A stretch of 64,000 nt of DNA from Rhizonema sp. PD37 (GTDB lineage: Bacteria; Cyanobacteriota; Cyanobacteriia; Cyanobacteriales; Nostocaceae), in NCBI GenBank assembly GCA_029379215.1, contig JAQYWO010000011.1, forward strand, positions 1 through 64,000, in the 5' to 3' direction. The stretch's first letter is position 1, and the number at the start of each line of letters is the position of its first letter. Under the pieces are notes generated by a model that worked only from the letters and a program-made list of their open reading frames with translations, searched no databases and was not told where the DNA came from. Shown piece after piece: positions 18,501 through 29,400 of this stretch. The position numbers and the translations under genes are program-made.

Positions 18501-21500
18501 AAAAGAGCAGACACTTATAGTTAGCGAACTGCGTAGCTTCCTGAAGGAAAAGTTACCAGAGTATATGGTACCTCAGGCAATAGTAATCTTAGAAGCTCTA
18601 CCGCTTACCTCCAACGGGAAACTAGATCGCCGTGCACTGCCCGCACCTGATTTACACAGCCAATTATCGGACAAATATGTTGCTCCACGTCACCCAATCG
18701 AAGAAATTCTGTCAGGTATCTGGACGCAAGTGCTAAAAGTAGAGCGAGTAGGCATACATGATAACTTCTTTGAACTTGGAGGACACTCGCTGCTAGCTAC
18801 TCAAATAATTTCTCGCATACCCGAAGCTTTTGGGACTTCGTTACCGTTACGTTCTTTATTTAAATCACCAACAGTTGCTCAGTTAAGTGAAGTCATTTCA
18901 AATCAACTTCAAACTGGTTCGGGTTTGACAGTACCGCCGATCGCACGTGTTTCCACAAGACAAGACATTCCTTTATCTTGGGCACAGGAGCGCTTGTGGT
19001 TTCTGCACCAGTTGTCAGGTGAAAGTGGTGCCTACACAATAGCTTTCGCCGTGCGTCTAATGGGGAATCTCAATATCGAAGCTTTGGAAGGGGCGCTCCA
19101 GAAGATGGTGCAGCGCCATGAAGTTCTGCGTACTCGCTTTATTATCAAGGATAATAAGCCAGTACAGATAATAGACTCCGTTTTCAGCATAACGTTGCCA
19201 GTGGTGGAGTTACAGAATGCGGCAGATCCCTGGAAACGTGTAGAGCAACTGGCAATAAAAGAAGCCTACAAACCATTCGATCTAGCTAAAGATTCTGTGT
19301 TGCGGGTTAAGATGTGGCAAGTTTCTCAAGACGAGTACGTACTACTATTTGCTATCCACCATATTGCTGCAGATGGTTGGTCAATTGGCGTTTTGAACTG
19401 TGAACTATCTGCCCATTATCGAGCGATTTCCACGGGTAGTTCTGTGGAATTACCTGAGCTATCTGTACAGTATGCCGACTTTACCGTTTGGCAGCGCCAA
19501 TGCTTGACAAATCTGGTGCTAGAGCGTCAGTTAAACTACTGGAAGCAGCAGTTAACAGGGGCACCACCTTTATTGGAGTTGCCTACAGATCGCCCCCGCC
19601 CAGCTATCCAGACTTTTCAAGGAGGAATAGAGCGATTTAAACTAAATGCTTCTCTGACTTCTGCACTGAGACAGATTAGTCAAGAGTCAGGAAGCACTCT
19701 GTTTATGACACTGCTGGCGGGTTTTGTCGTGTTAATGTCTCGCTACAGTGGACAAACGGATCTTGTAATTGGCTCTCCCATTGCCAATCGCAACCGCAAA
19801 GAAATCGAAGGGTTAATTGGATTTTTTGTCAATACTCTAGCACTGAGATTCGATTTATCAACAGAATTGACTTTTGCAGATTTATTGACACAGGTGCGAC
19901 AGGTGACTCAAAACGCCTACGAGCATCAGGATTTGCCCTTCGAGATGTTAGTCGAACAGTTGCAACTGGAGCGAAACCTAAATCGAAATCCACTGGTGCA
20001 GGTAATGTTTGTCCTTCAGAATGCCCCCTCCTCTCCTTGGGATCTGCCTGACTTAAGCGTCGAGAAAATGCCTTGGGGTCTTAATGCCGTGCGGTTTGAC
20101 CTTGAGCTAAATTTGTGGGAAACTCCAGAAGGTCTTGAAGGCTTTTGCTGTTACAGCACTGATTTATTTGATGCGCCGACGATCGCCCGCATGATGAGGC
20201 ATTTCCAGAATTTGCTCGTGGCAATCGCGGCAAATCCTATTCAGCCAGTAGCTTTACTACCCTTGCTTACACAGCAGGAGCGTCATCAACTGTTGGTGGA
20301 GTGGAACGATACAGGTGTACATTATCCCCAAGATAAGTGTATTCATCAGTTATTTGAGGAGCAATGTTTGAGTACTCCAGATGCCGTGGCTGTCGTGTAT
20401 GCAAATCAACCTCTTACATACCGTGAATTAAATTGCCGTGCTAACCAGTTGGCGCACTACTTACGTTCAGTAGGTGTGGAAGCCTCGGTGCTGGTAGGCA
20501 TTTGTGTGGAGCGTTCAATAGAAATGATTGTGGGAGTGTTAGGGATTCTTAAGGCGGGTGGTGCTTATGTACCTCTTGATCCAGAGTATCCCCAAGAGCG
20601 TTTAAGCTTCATGTTAGAAGATGCTCAAGTCAAAGTGCTTTTAACCCAACAGCGATTTGTAGAAACTTTGTCTGCAACATCTAAACATCAAGCGCGTGTC
20701 GTTTGCTTAGATACAGACTTCTTAAAAATTGCTCAAAACAAAGAGTCAAATCTGGAAAACACTGCAAAACCCGGTAACCTAGCTTATGTCATCTACACCT
20801 CAGGCTCTACAGGTAAGCCTAAAGGCGTTTTAGTTAACCACTCTAATGTAGTACGTCTGTTTGCCGCCACAAATTTCTATAACTTTAATCCTCAAGATGT
20901 ATGGACAATGTTCCACTCTTATGCATTTGACTTTTCCGTTTGGGAAATTTGGGGTGCTTTGCTGTATGGTGGAAAACTAGTCGTTGTGCCTCACCTGTTG
21001 ACGCGATCGCCCGAATCCTTCTATCAGTTCTTGTGTACTGAAAAAGTCACAATTCTAAATCAAACACCTTCCGCTTTCCGCCAGTTAATTCAAGCCGAAC
21101 AGTCAATGGCAACTATTGGCGACTTGAAATTACGCTTAATCATTTTCGGTGGAGAAGCCCTAGAACTGTCGAGTTTGCAACCTTGGTTTGAGAGACATGG
21201 TGACACCTCACCTCAATTAGTGAATATGTACGGGATCACCGAAACTACCGTACATGTCACTTACCATCCCTTGAGCAAAGCCGATTTGGATAGCACGGCA
21301 AGTGCGATCGGTCGTCCGATTCCCGACTTACAGGTGTATATACTAGACGAACATCAACAACCAGTACCGATTGGCGTCGGGGGTGAGATGTACATTGGTG
21401 GTGCTGGGGTGACGTGCGGCTATCTGAATCGTTTTGAATTGACGCAACAAAAGTTTATCTCTAATCCTTTTAGCAACTACGATAAAGCGCGACTATACAA

Positions 21501-23445
21501 AACAGGAGATAAGGCGCGGTATTTACCCAATGGTGAGTTAGAGTATCTAGGACGCATCGACAATCAAGTTAAGGTGCGGGGCTTCCGTATCGAGTTAGGC
21601 GAAATTGAAGCAGTTTTAAGTCAACACCCCTTAGTACAAGAAAGTGTTGTCGTCGTCAGAGAAGATATCCCTGGAGATAAACGTCTTGTGGCTTACTTAG
21701 TGCCTGCTGTTCATCACAAAACCCAACCCCAGCAGATTGCCCAATGGCAGAGCGAGTACGTTAGTGACTGGCAAATGCTCTACGAACAAGCCTATAGCCA
21801 AAACCGAGCATCTACAAATGACCTCACGTTCAATATTACTGGTTGGAACAGTAGTTATACCAGACAACCCATTCCAGATTGGGAAATGCAGGAGTGGGTT
21901 GAGAATACAGTCAGCCGAATTTTGGCTGGTTTTCCAAAACGGGTACTAGAAATTGGTTGTGGAACAGGGTTACTACTATCTCGTATTGCCAAGCACTGTG
22001 AACAGTATTGGGGATGTGATTACTCTATCGCCGCAATCAAGCACGTAGAGCAGATATGCTCTACAGTCAATGGTCTAGCTCATGTGCGGCTGCTGCACCA
22101 AATGGCGAATAACTTTGAAGGTATCCCCTCTTCAGAATTCGACACTGTTATTTTGAACTCAGTAGTACAATATTTCCCCAGTGTTGAGTATTTGTTGGAG
22201 GTGATAGAAAAAGCAATGACGGCGCTCACCCAAAAGGGTAAGCTATTCATCGGCGATGTCCGCAGCTTGCCTTTGTTGGAGCCATACCATGCAGCTGTGC
22301 AGTTGTCCCAAGCTGCCGACGATAGAACTATTGAGCAATGGCAGCGAATGGTACATCAAAGTGTGGCGGTTGAAGAAGAATTGGTCATCGACCCCAGTTT
22401 CTTCATCGCCCTCCAGACACACTTTCCTCAAATTACTTGGGTGGAGGTTCAGCCCAAACGCGGTTTATCTCAAAATGAGTTAACCCAATTCCGCTATGAT
22501 GTTACCCTGCATGTAGGTAGTGATGTCAAATCAACGGTAGTTCCTTGGTTAAATTGGCAACTCGACGGGCTAGATTTGGCACAAATTCAAAATCTGTTGC
22601 AAAAGGAACAGCCAGAAATCTTGGGAATTAAGCGCGTGCCGAATCAACGCGTGCAGCAAGCACTACAGATTTGGCAGTGGTTGGAAAACCCTCCTAGTGT
22701 AGAGACGGTGAAACAACTACGACTATTGCTACCAGAACAACCAGCGATCGGCATAAATCCAGAACAATTTTGGCAAATAGGGCAGCAACTGAGTTACACT
22801 GTCCACTTAAGTTGGTGGGAGAGCAGCCAGGATGGTTGCTATGATGTGATACTATGTCGCAGTCATTCAAACGCAAAAAGCCGGATGCCTGAGTTGGGCT
22901 TTGCCTACGCTTTTTGGGATAGTTCAGCCAATATTACAAAACCCTGGACTGACTATACTAATAATCCTTTAAGCAGCAAGTTAGTCCAGAAACTAGTGCC
23001 GCAGGTGCGTGAATATATCCAACAAAAGCTACCCGATTACATGGTGCCGCAAGCTTTTGTCGTCCTCAATGCTCTGCCCTTGACACCTAATGGCAAGGTA
23101 GATCGCCGCTCTCTGCCTTCACCTGATACAGCCACAAGAAATCTTTCTACTGGCTTTGTTTTACCTCGCACCCCTGTTGAAGCTCAACTGGTTCGGATCT
23201 GGAGTCAAGTTTTAGGAGTTGAACGTATTGGCGTTAACGACAACTTCTTTGAACTTGGTGGTCATTCTCTACTAGCTACTCAAGTCCTCTCAGAGATTAA
23301 CTCAGTTTTTGAACTCGATTTATCTATACAGCTAATATTTGAGTCTCCTACAGTAGCGGGAATAGCAGACTACATGAAAGTCATGGATTGGGCAACAAAA
23401 GATTTGCCAGTAGAAGAAGTCAGCGTCGAAATAGTGGAGTTATGA
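15550..23445 (+). CDS. NRPS: docking-C-A(Ile?)-PCP-C-A(Thr)-nMT-PCP
   Basis: 2631 aa, ATG overlapping the previous stop. Residues 1-55 are a TubC-type docking domain. C1 (~72-500) has MHHIITDGW. A1 (~545-1035; TSGSTG ~688) has the hand-read code DAFFLGVTF, a bulky aliphatic pocket, most likely Ile. PCP1 Ser is near 1080. C2 (~1140-1560) has IHHIAADGW. A2 (~1620 on; TSGSTG ~1751) has DFWNIGMVH, the classic Thr code. Between A8 and A9 a methyltransferase is inserted (~2060-2480; SAM motif VLEIGCGTGLLL near 2132), the standard place for an N-methyltransferase. A10 resumes at KLPDYMVPQAF and PCP2 is FFELGGHSLLATQ near 2565. The acidic tail is EEVSVEIVEL. Predicted: adds Ile then N-methyl-Thr. A repeat-like in-frame insert is at 17471-17505. 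Confidence 0.93.
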   Translation: MIIEEFLASLLSKGIKIWIDGNQLGCRAPKGVMTGAIQEELLERKIEILAFLTEAQKATQSTSFPLVQVVRNKELPLSFAQQRMWFLSQLDEESPFYNESCQLRIVGKLSVTALEQSINEIIRRHEALRTKFPVIEGIPFQAIAPSFTITLPVLDLQGLPEASIQQIVIQEVRQPFDLSAGALVRVTLLRREVESHLLILTMHHIITDGWSMGVFFKELEVLYPAFIKGEPNPLPELTIQYADFAHWQRQWLTKEVQEKQLNYWKQQLSDAPPLLELPTDYLRSPVQTFSGATKKFQLEEHLTSQLITLTQKSGVTLFMTLVAAFAVLLHRYSGVNDICIGSPFANRNRQEVEPIIGFFVNTLVLRTQIEDNPTFSQFLQQVRSVVWDAHAHQDVPFEQVVEVLQPERSLGYNPLFQVMFVLENFSLDTLELPDISLTPEMVERGTSQFDLSLSIWQTQKGLIGSWEYNSDLFEANTIARMTGHFQTLLEAIAADPDQRIGDLPLLTEPERHQLLIEWNNTQANYPQDKCIHQLFEEQVQHTPDAVAIVYENQQLTYSQLNCRANQLAHYLLSLGVGVSVLVGICVERSLEMVVGLLGILKAGGAYVPLDPEYPTERLNFMLEDTELSVVLTQEKLVNKLGDRLRRGFAERKADVICLDSNWDIINQQTKQNPTTSLKAQDLAYVMYTSGSTGQPKGVSIVHRGVVRLVKQTNYVSISAQDVIAQASNYAFDAATFEIWGALLHGAQLVGVSKDLALSPKDFAAFIRAQGISVLFLTTALFNQIAQEVPSAFNSVRDLLFGGEAVDPKWVKEVLKNGAPQRLLHVYGPTENTTFSSWYLVQDVLKDATTIPIGRPIANTQVYILDKNFQPVPVGVPGELHIVGAGLARGYLNRPTTTAEKFIEIELFDQLERVYKTGDLVRYLPDGNIEYIRRIDNQVKIRGFRIELGEIETVASQYPHVQTSCVIAREDIPGDKRLVAYIVLQKEQTLIVSELRSFLKEKLPEYMVPQAIVILEALPLTSNGKLDRRALPAPDLHSQLSDKYVAPRHPIEEILSGIWTQVLKVERVGIHDNFFELGGHSLLATQIISRIPEAFGTSLPLRSLFKSPTVAQLSEVISNQLQTGSGLTVPPIARVSTRQDIPLSWAQERLWFLHQLSGESGAYTIAFAVRLMGNLNIEALEGALQKMVQRHEVLRTRFIIKDNKPVQIIDSVFSITLPVVELQNAADPWKRVEQLAIKEAYKPFDLAKDSVLRVKMWQVSQDEYVLLFAIHHIAADGWSIGVLNCELSAHYRAISTGSSVELPELSVQYADFTVWQRQCLTNLVLERQLNYWKQQLTGAPPLLELPTDRPRPAIQTFQGGIERFKLNASLTSALRQISQESGSTLFMTLLAGFVVLMSRYSGQTDLVIGSPIANRNRKEIEGLIGFFVNTLALRFDLSTELTFADLLTQVRQVTQNAYEHQDLPFEMLVEQLQLERNLNRNPLVQVMFVLQNAPSSPWDLPDLSVEKMPWGLNAVRFDLELNLWETPEGLEGFCCYSTDLFDAPTIARMMRHFQNLLVAIAANPIQPVALLPLLTQQERHQLLVEWNDTGVHYPQDKCIHQLFEEQCLSTPDAVAVVYANQPLTYRELNCRANQLAHYLRSVGVEASVLVGICVERSIEMIVGVLGILKAGGAYVPLDPEYPQERLSFMLEDAQVKVLLTQQRFVETLSATSKHQARVVCLDTDFLKIAQNKESNLENTAKPGNLAYVIYTSGSTGKPKGVLVNHSNVVRLFAATNFYNFNPQDVWTMFHSYAFDFSVWEIWGALLYGGKLVVVPHLLTRSPESFYQFLCTEKVTILNQTPSAFRQLIQAEQSMATIGDLKLRLIIFGGEALELSSLQPWFERHGDTSPQLVNMYGITETTVHVTYHPLSKADLDSTASAIGRPIPDLQVYILDEHQQPVPIGVGGEMYIGGAGVTCGYLNRFELTQQKFISNPFSNYDKARLYKTGDKARYLPNGELEYLGRIDNQVKVRGFRIELGEIEAVLSQHPLVQESVVVVREDIPGDKRLVAYLVPAVHHKTQPQQIAQWQSEYVSDWQMLYEQAYSQNRASTNDLTFNITGWNSSYTRQPIPDWEMQEWVENTVSRILAGFPKRVLEIGCGTGLLLSRIAKHCEQYWGCDYSIAAIKHVEQICSTVNGLAHVRLLHQMANNFEGIPSSEFDTVILNSVVQYFPSVEYLLEVIEKAMTALTQKGKLFIGDVRSLPLLEPYHAAVQLSQAADDRTIEQWQRMVHQSVAVEEELVIDPSFFIALQTHFPQITWVEVQPKRGLSQNELTQFRYDVTLHVGSDVKSTVVPWLNWQLDGLDLAQIQNLLQKEQPEILGIKRVPNQRVQQALQIWQWLENPPSVETVKQLRLLLPEQPAIGINPEQFWQIGQQLSYTVHLSWWESSQDGCYDVILCRSHSNAKSRMPELGFAYAFWDSSANITKPWTDYTNNPLSSKLVQKLVPQVREYIQQKLPDYMVPQAFVVLNALPLTPNGKVDRRSLPSPDTATRNLSTGFVLPRTPVEAQLVRIWSQVLGVERIGVNDNFFELGGHSLLATQVLSEINSVFELDLSIQLIFESPTVAGIADYMKVMDWATKDLPVEEVSVEIVEL
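17471..17505 (+). repeat. Repeat-like insert coding GDRLRRGFAERK in A1 domain
   Basis: The stretch gcgatcgcctccggcgcggc, then tttgccgaacgc, is GC-rich and typical of dispersed cyanobacterial palindromic repeats. It lies between A2 and A3 core motifs in a surface region where sister domains in this cluster have shorter sequence. The reading frame is kept. Confidence 0.55.
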
Positions 23446-26400
23446 GCATGACTAACAGCATTGTTGAATTCCTTGATCGCCTAAGCAACTTAAATATTAA
23501 CCTAGAGGTAAATGGCGAAGCCTTGCGCTGTCATGCTCCTGTTGGGGTCTTAACTCCAACTCTACGTCAGGAAGTCGCTGTGCGTAAAACAGAAATTATA
23601 CTGTTTTTACAGCAAGCAAAGCAGGTTAAAACTTCTCATCAGTTACCCATTCAAAGAGTGCTACGCGACGGTGAGCTACCACTATCTTTTGCACAGCAAC
23701 GGCTCTGGTTTCTGCACCAGCTCTCACCCGACAGTCGTTCTTATAATATGCTGCTGATTCTACGGCTAAAAGGGTCGCTGAATATAAATGCACTAGAGCG
23801 AAGCCTGAGTGAGATTTTTCGCCGCCACGAAATCTTAAGAACGACTTTTCCCACTGTAGACGAAAAACCTATCCAGCTAATTGCTCCTCCTGCGGCCTTA
23901 ACTTTACCAGTCTATTATTTGCAAAAGCTGTCAGCTCAAGAACAAACCGAGCAGATTCAGCAAATGGCAAAGTCCGTTGCATCCAAGCCTTTCGATCTGG
24001 CTGCTGAACCATTAATGCAATTCACTCTACTTCAACTGAGTGACCAGGAGTATATACTGCTATTGAAGATGCATCACATCATCTACGATGGCTGGTCTTT
24101 GAACATCTTCAACCGTGAGTTATCTGAGCTATATGCAGCTTTCACTCAAGGATTACCCAACCCACTACCTGAATTACCTATTCAATACGCTGACTTTGCA
24201 GTTTGGCAACGTCAGTGGCTGACAGGCGAAGTTCTGGAACGCCAACTGAATTACTGGCAGCAACAGTTAGCTGATGCCTATGTTGTCTTAGAACTACTTA
24301 CTGATAAACCACGTCCTCCAGTTCAAACCTTCCAAGGTGGAGTTGAGCGTTTTCAACTGGATCGTCACCTCACGCAACGCCTGAGACAGTTGAGCCAAGA
24401 GTCGGACGCAACGTTGTTTATGACTCTACTCGCAGCTTTTTTTGTTTTAATTTCTCGTTACAGCAATCAATTAGATATAGTTGTTGGCTCGCCGATCGCT
24501 AACCGCAACAATAAGAGCATCCAGCAGCTAATAGGTTTTTTCACTAACACCCTAGCATTAAGGGGTAACCTCTCTGGAAACCCCAGCTTTGCCGACTTTT
24601 TAAAGCAAGTGAGGCAAACCACGCTGTCAGCATACACCCATCAGGACTTACCTTTTGAGATGTTGGTAGAAAAGCTACAGCTAGAGAGAGATTTAAGTCG
24701 TAATCCTCTAGTACAGGTAATGTTTGCCCTCCACAATACCTCACCCTCTTCTTGGGATTTGCCGGGTGTAAATATCCAGAACATGCCCTTGCCAATTGAT
24801 GAACTAGTCAGGTTTGATCTCGAAGTTCACTACTGGGAAGTTTCAGGTGGTTTGGAGGGTGTCTGGAATTACAGCACTGATTTATTTGATGCCACAACAA
24901 TTACTCGCATAGCCCAAAATTTTCAAACTTTACTCCAAGCAATTGTCGCCAATAAAGAAACGCGAATTGCGGAATTACCACTGTTAACGATCGCAGAACG
25001 TCATCAATTGTTGGTGGAATGGAACAACACTCAAGTGAACTATTCCTCTAATAAGTGTATCCATCAATTGTTTGAGGAACAAGTTGAAAGTACGCCAAAT
25101 GCAGTGGCAGTTGTGTTTCAAGATCAACAACTGACTTATCAGCAGTTGAATACTCGCGCTAACCAGTTGGCGCATTACTTACGCTCATTGGGTATAAAAG
25201 CTGATGCACTGGTTGGGTTGTGTGTAGAACGCTCTTTAGAGATGATAGTGGGAATACTTGGTATTCTCAAGGCAGGTGGAGCATATGTACCACTTGATCC
25301 AGACTATCCCCAAGAACGTCTTGATTTTATGTTGGAAGACGCTCAAGTTGAAGTGCTGTTAACCCAACAATTCGGAGACTTGCTGGCAACGTCTTTACTT
25401 CCTGAACATCAAGCGCGTGTCGTTTACTTAGACACCGATTGGGAAAAGATTGCTCAAAATAAAGAGTCAAATCTGGAAAACACTGCAACACCGGATAACC
25501 TAGCTTATGTCATCTACACCTCAGGCTCTACAGGTAAGCCCAAAGGTGTTTTAGTTAACCACTCTAATGTGGTGCGTCTGTTTGCCGCCACAAATTTCTA
25601 TAACTTTAATTCTCAAGATGTATGGACAATGTTCCACTCTTATGCGTTTGACTTTTCCGTTTGGGAAATTTGGGGTGCTTTATTGTATGGTGGAAAACTA
25701 GTAATTGTGCCTTACCTGTTGACGCGATCGCCCGAATCCTTCTATCAGTTATTGTGTACTGAAAAAGTCACAATTCTCAATCAAACACCTTCCGCCTTCC
25801 GCCAGTTAATTCAAGCCGAACAGTTAATGGCAGCTACTAGCGACTTGAAACTACGCTTAGTCATTTTCGGTGGGGAAGCTTTAGAAATCAGGAGTTTACA
25901 GCCTTGGTTTGAGAGACACGGTGACACCTCACCCCAATTAGTGAATATGTACGGGATTACCGAAACTACCGTACACGTCACTTATCGTTTCTTGAGCAAA
26001 GCCGATTTAAATCAGACAGCAAGTGCGATCGGTCGTCCAATTCCTGATATACAGGTGTACGTACTGGATGAATACAAACAACCCGTACCAATTGGCGTCG
26101 GAGGCGAGATGTACGTTGGTGGTGCTTCCCTAGCGCGTGGATATCTGAATCGTCCCGAACAGACACAACAACGGTTTATCTCTAACCCCTTTGACAATTC
26201 AAAATTATATAAAACAGGAGATAAAGTGCGTTACTTGCCTTCGGGCGAGTTAGAGTACTTAGGACGCATTGATCAGCAAGTGAAAATTCGCGGCTTCCGG
26301 ATCGAACTTGGAGAAATCGAGGCAGCGCTCACCCAACACTTGGCTGTGGGGGAAACTGTAGTCATCGTCCGAGAAGACGATCCGGAAAATAAGCGTCTGG

Positions 26401-29400
26401 TAGCATATATTGTCCCCGACCAACAGTATGCTTTTCCAATTTTACAACGACTTCGTTTTCAAAACCAAAGTCTACTTAATCAAGAGTCACTCTATGAATT
26501 GCCGAACGGCATGATGATTGCCCATCTAAATAAAAACGAGACAGAATTCGTCTACAAAGAGCTTTGGGAGGAACTAGCTTATTTAAAACACGGCATTACT
26601 ATCAATGAAGGAGATTGCATCTTTGATGTAGGTGCCAATATCGGTTTGTTCACACTCTTCATGGGTCAAATATGTAAAGATGTTTCTATTTACGCATTTG
26701 AGCCAATTCCGCCTGTTTTCGACCTACTACGCATAAATGCTGAAAGCTACGGCTTAAATGTTAAGCTATTCAACATCGGTCTTTCTAATGAAACAAAAAG
26801 TGCTACCTTCACATATTATCCTCAAGTTTCTGTTGTTTCCGGACGCTTCGCTGATGCAAATCAAGAGCGAGAGACGATCAAATCCTTTTTGCTCGAACAA
26901 CAAAATCTAGTATCAAATAGTATAGAAATATCGAGTCAAGAAATTGATGAGTTGCTTGCTGAAAGATTGCAGACTCAGCAATTCACTTGCCATTTAAGAA
27001 CAATTTCTGATGTGATACGTGAGCATCATGTTGAGAGAATCGATTTGCTGAAAATCGACGTGGAGAAAAGTGAGCAGGATGTGCTTTCAGGCATCCTGCA
27101 AGAAGATTGGCAAAAGATCCAGCAGATAGTTGTAGAGGTTCATAACATCAATAATAGGTTAGAGGAAATTTCAACAGAGCTAAAAGAACATGGATATGAC
27201 TTAACTATTGAGCAGGATGATTTATTAGAAGAGACTGAACTCTATAATATCTATGCTAAACGAGCATCTATAAATCAATATCTGCCAAAAGAGTCTGGTA
27301 GCATGTTAGTTAGTGATTGTTTAAAACCGACATGGAACAATTCGAGTTTATTAGTCAGTGAGCTTCGCCGCTTCCTACAAAAGAAGCTACCAGAGTACAT
27401 GATACCAAGTGCTTTTGTGCTACTGGAATTCTTACCCTTGACTCCCAACGGTAAAGTAGATCGCCGCGCCTTACCAAAACCAGACTTAAACAGCACAGTT
27501 GTAGAAAAATATATAGCTCCACGTACACCCATTGAGGAAATATTGACACAAATTTGGGTGCAAATTCTCAATGTAGAGCAAGTTGGCATTCATGATAACT
27601 TCTTTACCTTGGGAGGACACTCGCTACTAGCAACTCAACTACTCTCGCGCATCCGCAACATTTTTAAATTAGAACTGCCATTGCATAGCTTATTTGCTTC
27701 CCCAACAGTTGCCGAATTTACGCAAGAGATTAAAAAATTACAGCAACAAAACCTAAAACTGTCCGCACCACCTATTCTAAGGCGGGAAAGAGACGCTCAA
27801 TTACCACTATCATTTGCTCAACAGCGTTTGTGGTTTTTAGACCAGTTACAGCCAAACAGTTCTTTCTATAACGTACCCATAGTTTTACGTCTATTAGGAA
27901 CTCTCAATACTGTAGCGCTACAACAAAGCTTACAAGAAGTTATTCATCGCCACGAAGCTTTACGCACCAACTTCATCACAGTTGACGGACAACCAATTCA
28001 AGTTATCCAAACACCAACAAATTGGACAGTTTCAGTTGTTGATTTAAAGCATTTATCCACAACTGAACAAAAAAATGCCACACAACAATTAGTGCAACAA
28101 CAAGCTATTCAACCTTTTAACCTGGTAACTAAATCATTAGTTAGGGCGACATTAATTGTACTCTCCCAGACAGAACACATCTTCCAGGTGTGTATGCATC
28201 ATATTGTTTTTGATGGCTACTCAGTGAGTGTGTTTTTTCAAGAACTAGCAGAACTGTACAATGCTTACTCTCAAAGTCAGCCGTTACCGTTAGCGCCACT
28301 GCCGATTCAGTACGCAGATTTCGCAGTTTGGCAAAGAGAATGGTTGCAGGGAGAAGTTTTACAAAGCCAACTGAGCTATTGGCTGCAAAAACTGGCAAAT
28401 GCACCAGCTTTATTATCCCTACCCACAGACCGATCCAGACCATCTGTGCAGACTTTTGCTGGGGCATATCAAGAGTTTGCACTTTCAAAGGAACTAACCA
28501 GTGGCTTGACACAATTGAGTCAACAACAAGGGGTAACTTTATTCATGACGCTGTTGGCAGCGTTTGATACTCTACTTTATCGCTACACAGGCGTAGCAGA
28601 TATTTTGGTGGGTTCGCCAATTGCTAACCGCGATCGCAGTGAAATTGAAGGGCTAATTGGCTTTTTTGTCAACACTTTAGTTATGCGTACTGATTTGGCA
28701 GGCAATCCCAGTTTTTTGCAACTGTTGGATCGTGTTCGAGAAGTTGCGTTGTCCGCGTATGCCCATCAGAATTTACCTTTTGAAATGCTCGTAGAAGCAT
28801 TGCAGCCAGAACGTAATCTCAGCCATACACCACTGTTTCAGGTGTCGTTCACTTTCCAGAATGCTTCTCAAGTTCCATTGGAGTTGACTGGATTGGCTGT
28901 CACTCCATTGAAAACAGAAGGCACAAAGGCAAAGTTTGATTTATCTTTAATAATGCAGAACGCCGCGTCGGGGCTGGTGGGTTTTTGGGAGTACAACACT
29001 GATTTGTTTGATGCTAGTACTATTGAGCGAATGACAGGTCATTTTATGACATTACTTGAAGGTATTATTGCTAACCCAGAACAGCGAATTGCTCAATTAC
29101 CTCTGTTGACAACAGTTGAACAACAGCAGTTATTAGTGGAATGGAATGATACTCAAATGGATTATCCTTCCAATCAATGTATCCATCAGTTGTTTGAGAA
29201 GCAGGTAGAACGCACTCCGAATGCAGTAGCAGTTGTGTTTGAAGATCGACAACTAACCTATGAGCAGTTGAATAGCCGTGCTAACTCTTTGGCGCACTAC
29301 CTCAAGCCTTTGGGTGTGGGAGCAGATGTACTAGTAGGCATTTGTGTAGAACGTTCAATAGAAATGGTGGTAGGACTATTAGCTATTCTCAAAGCGGGTG

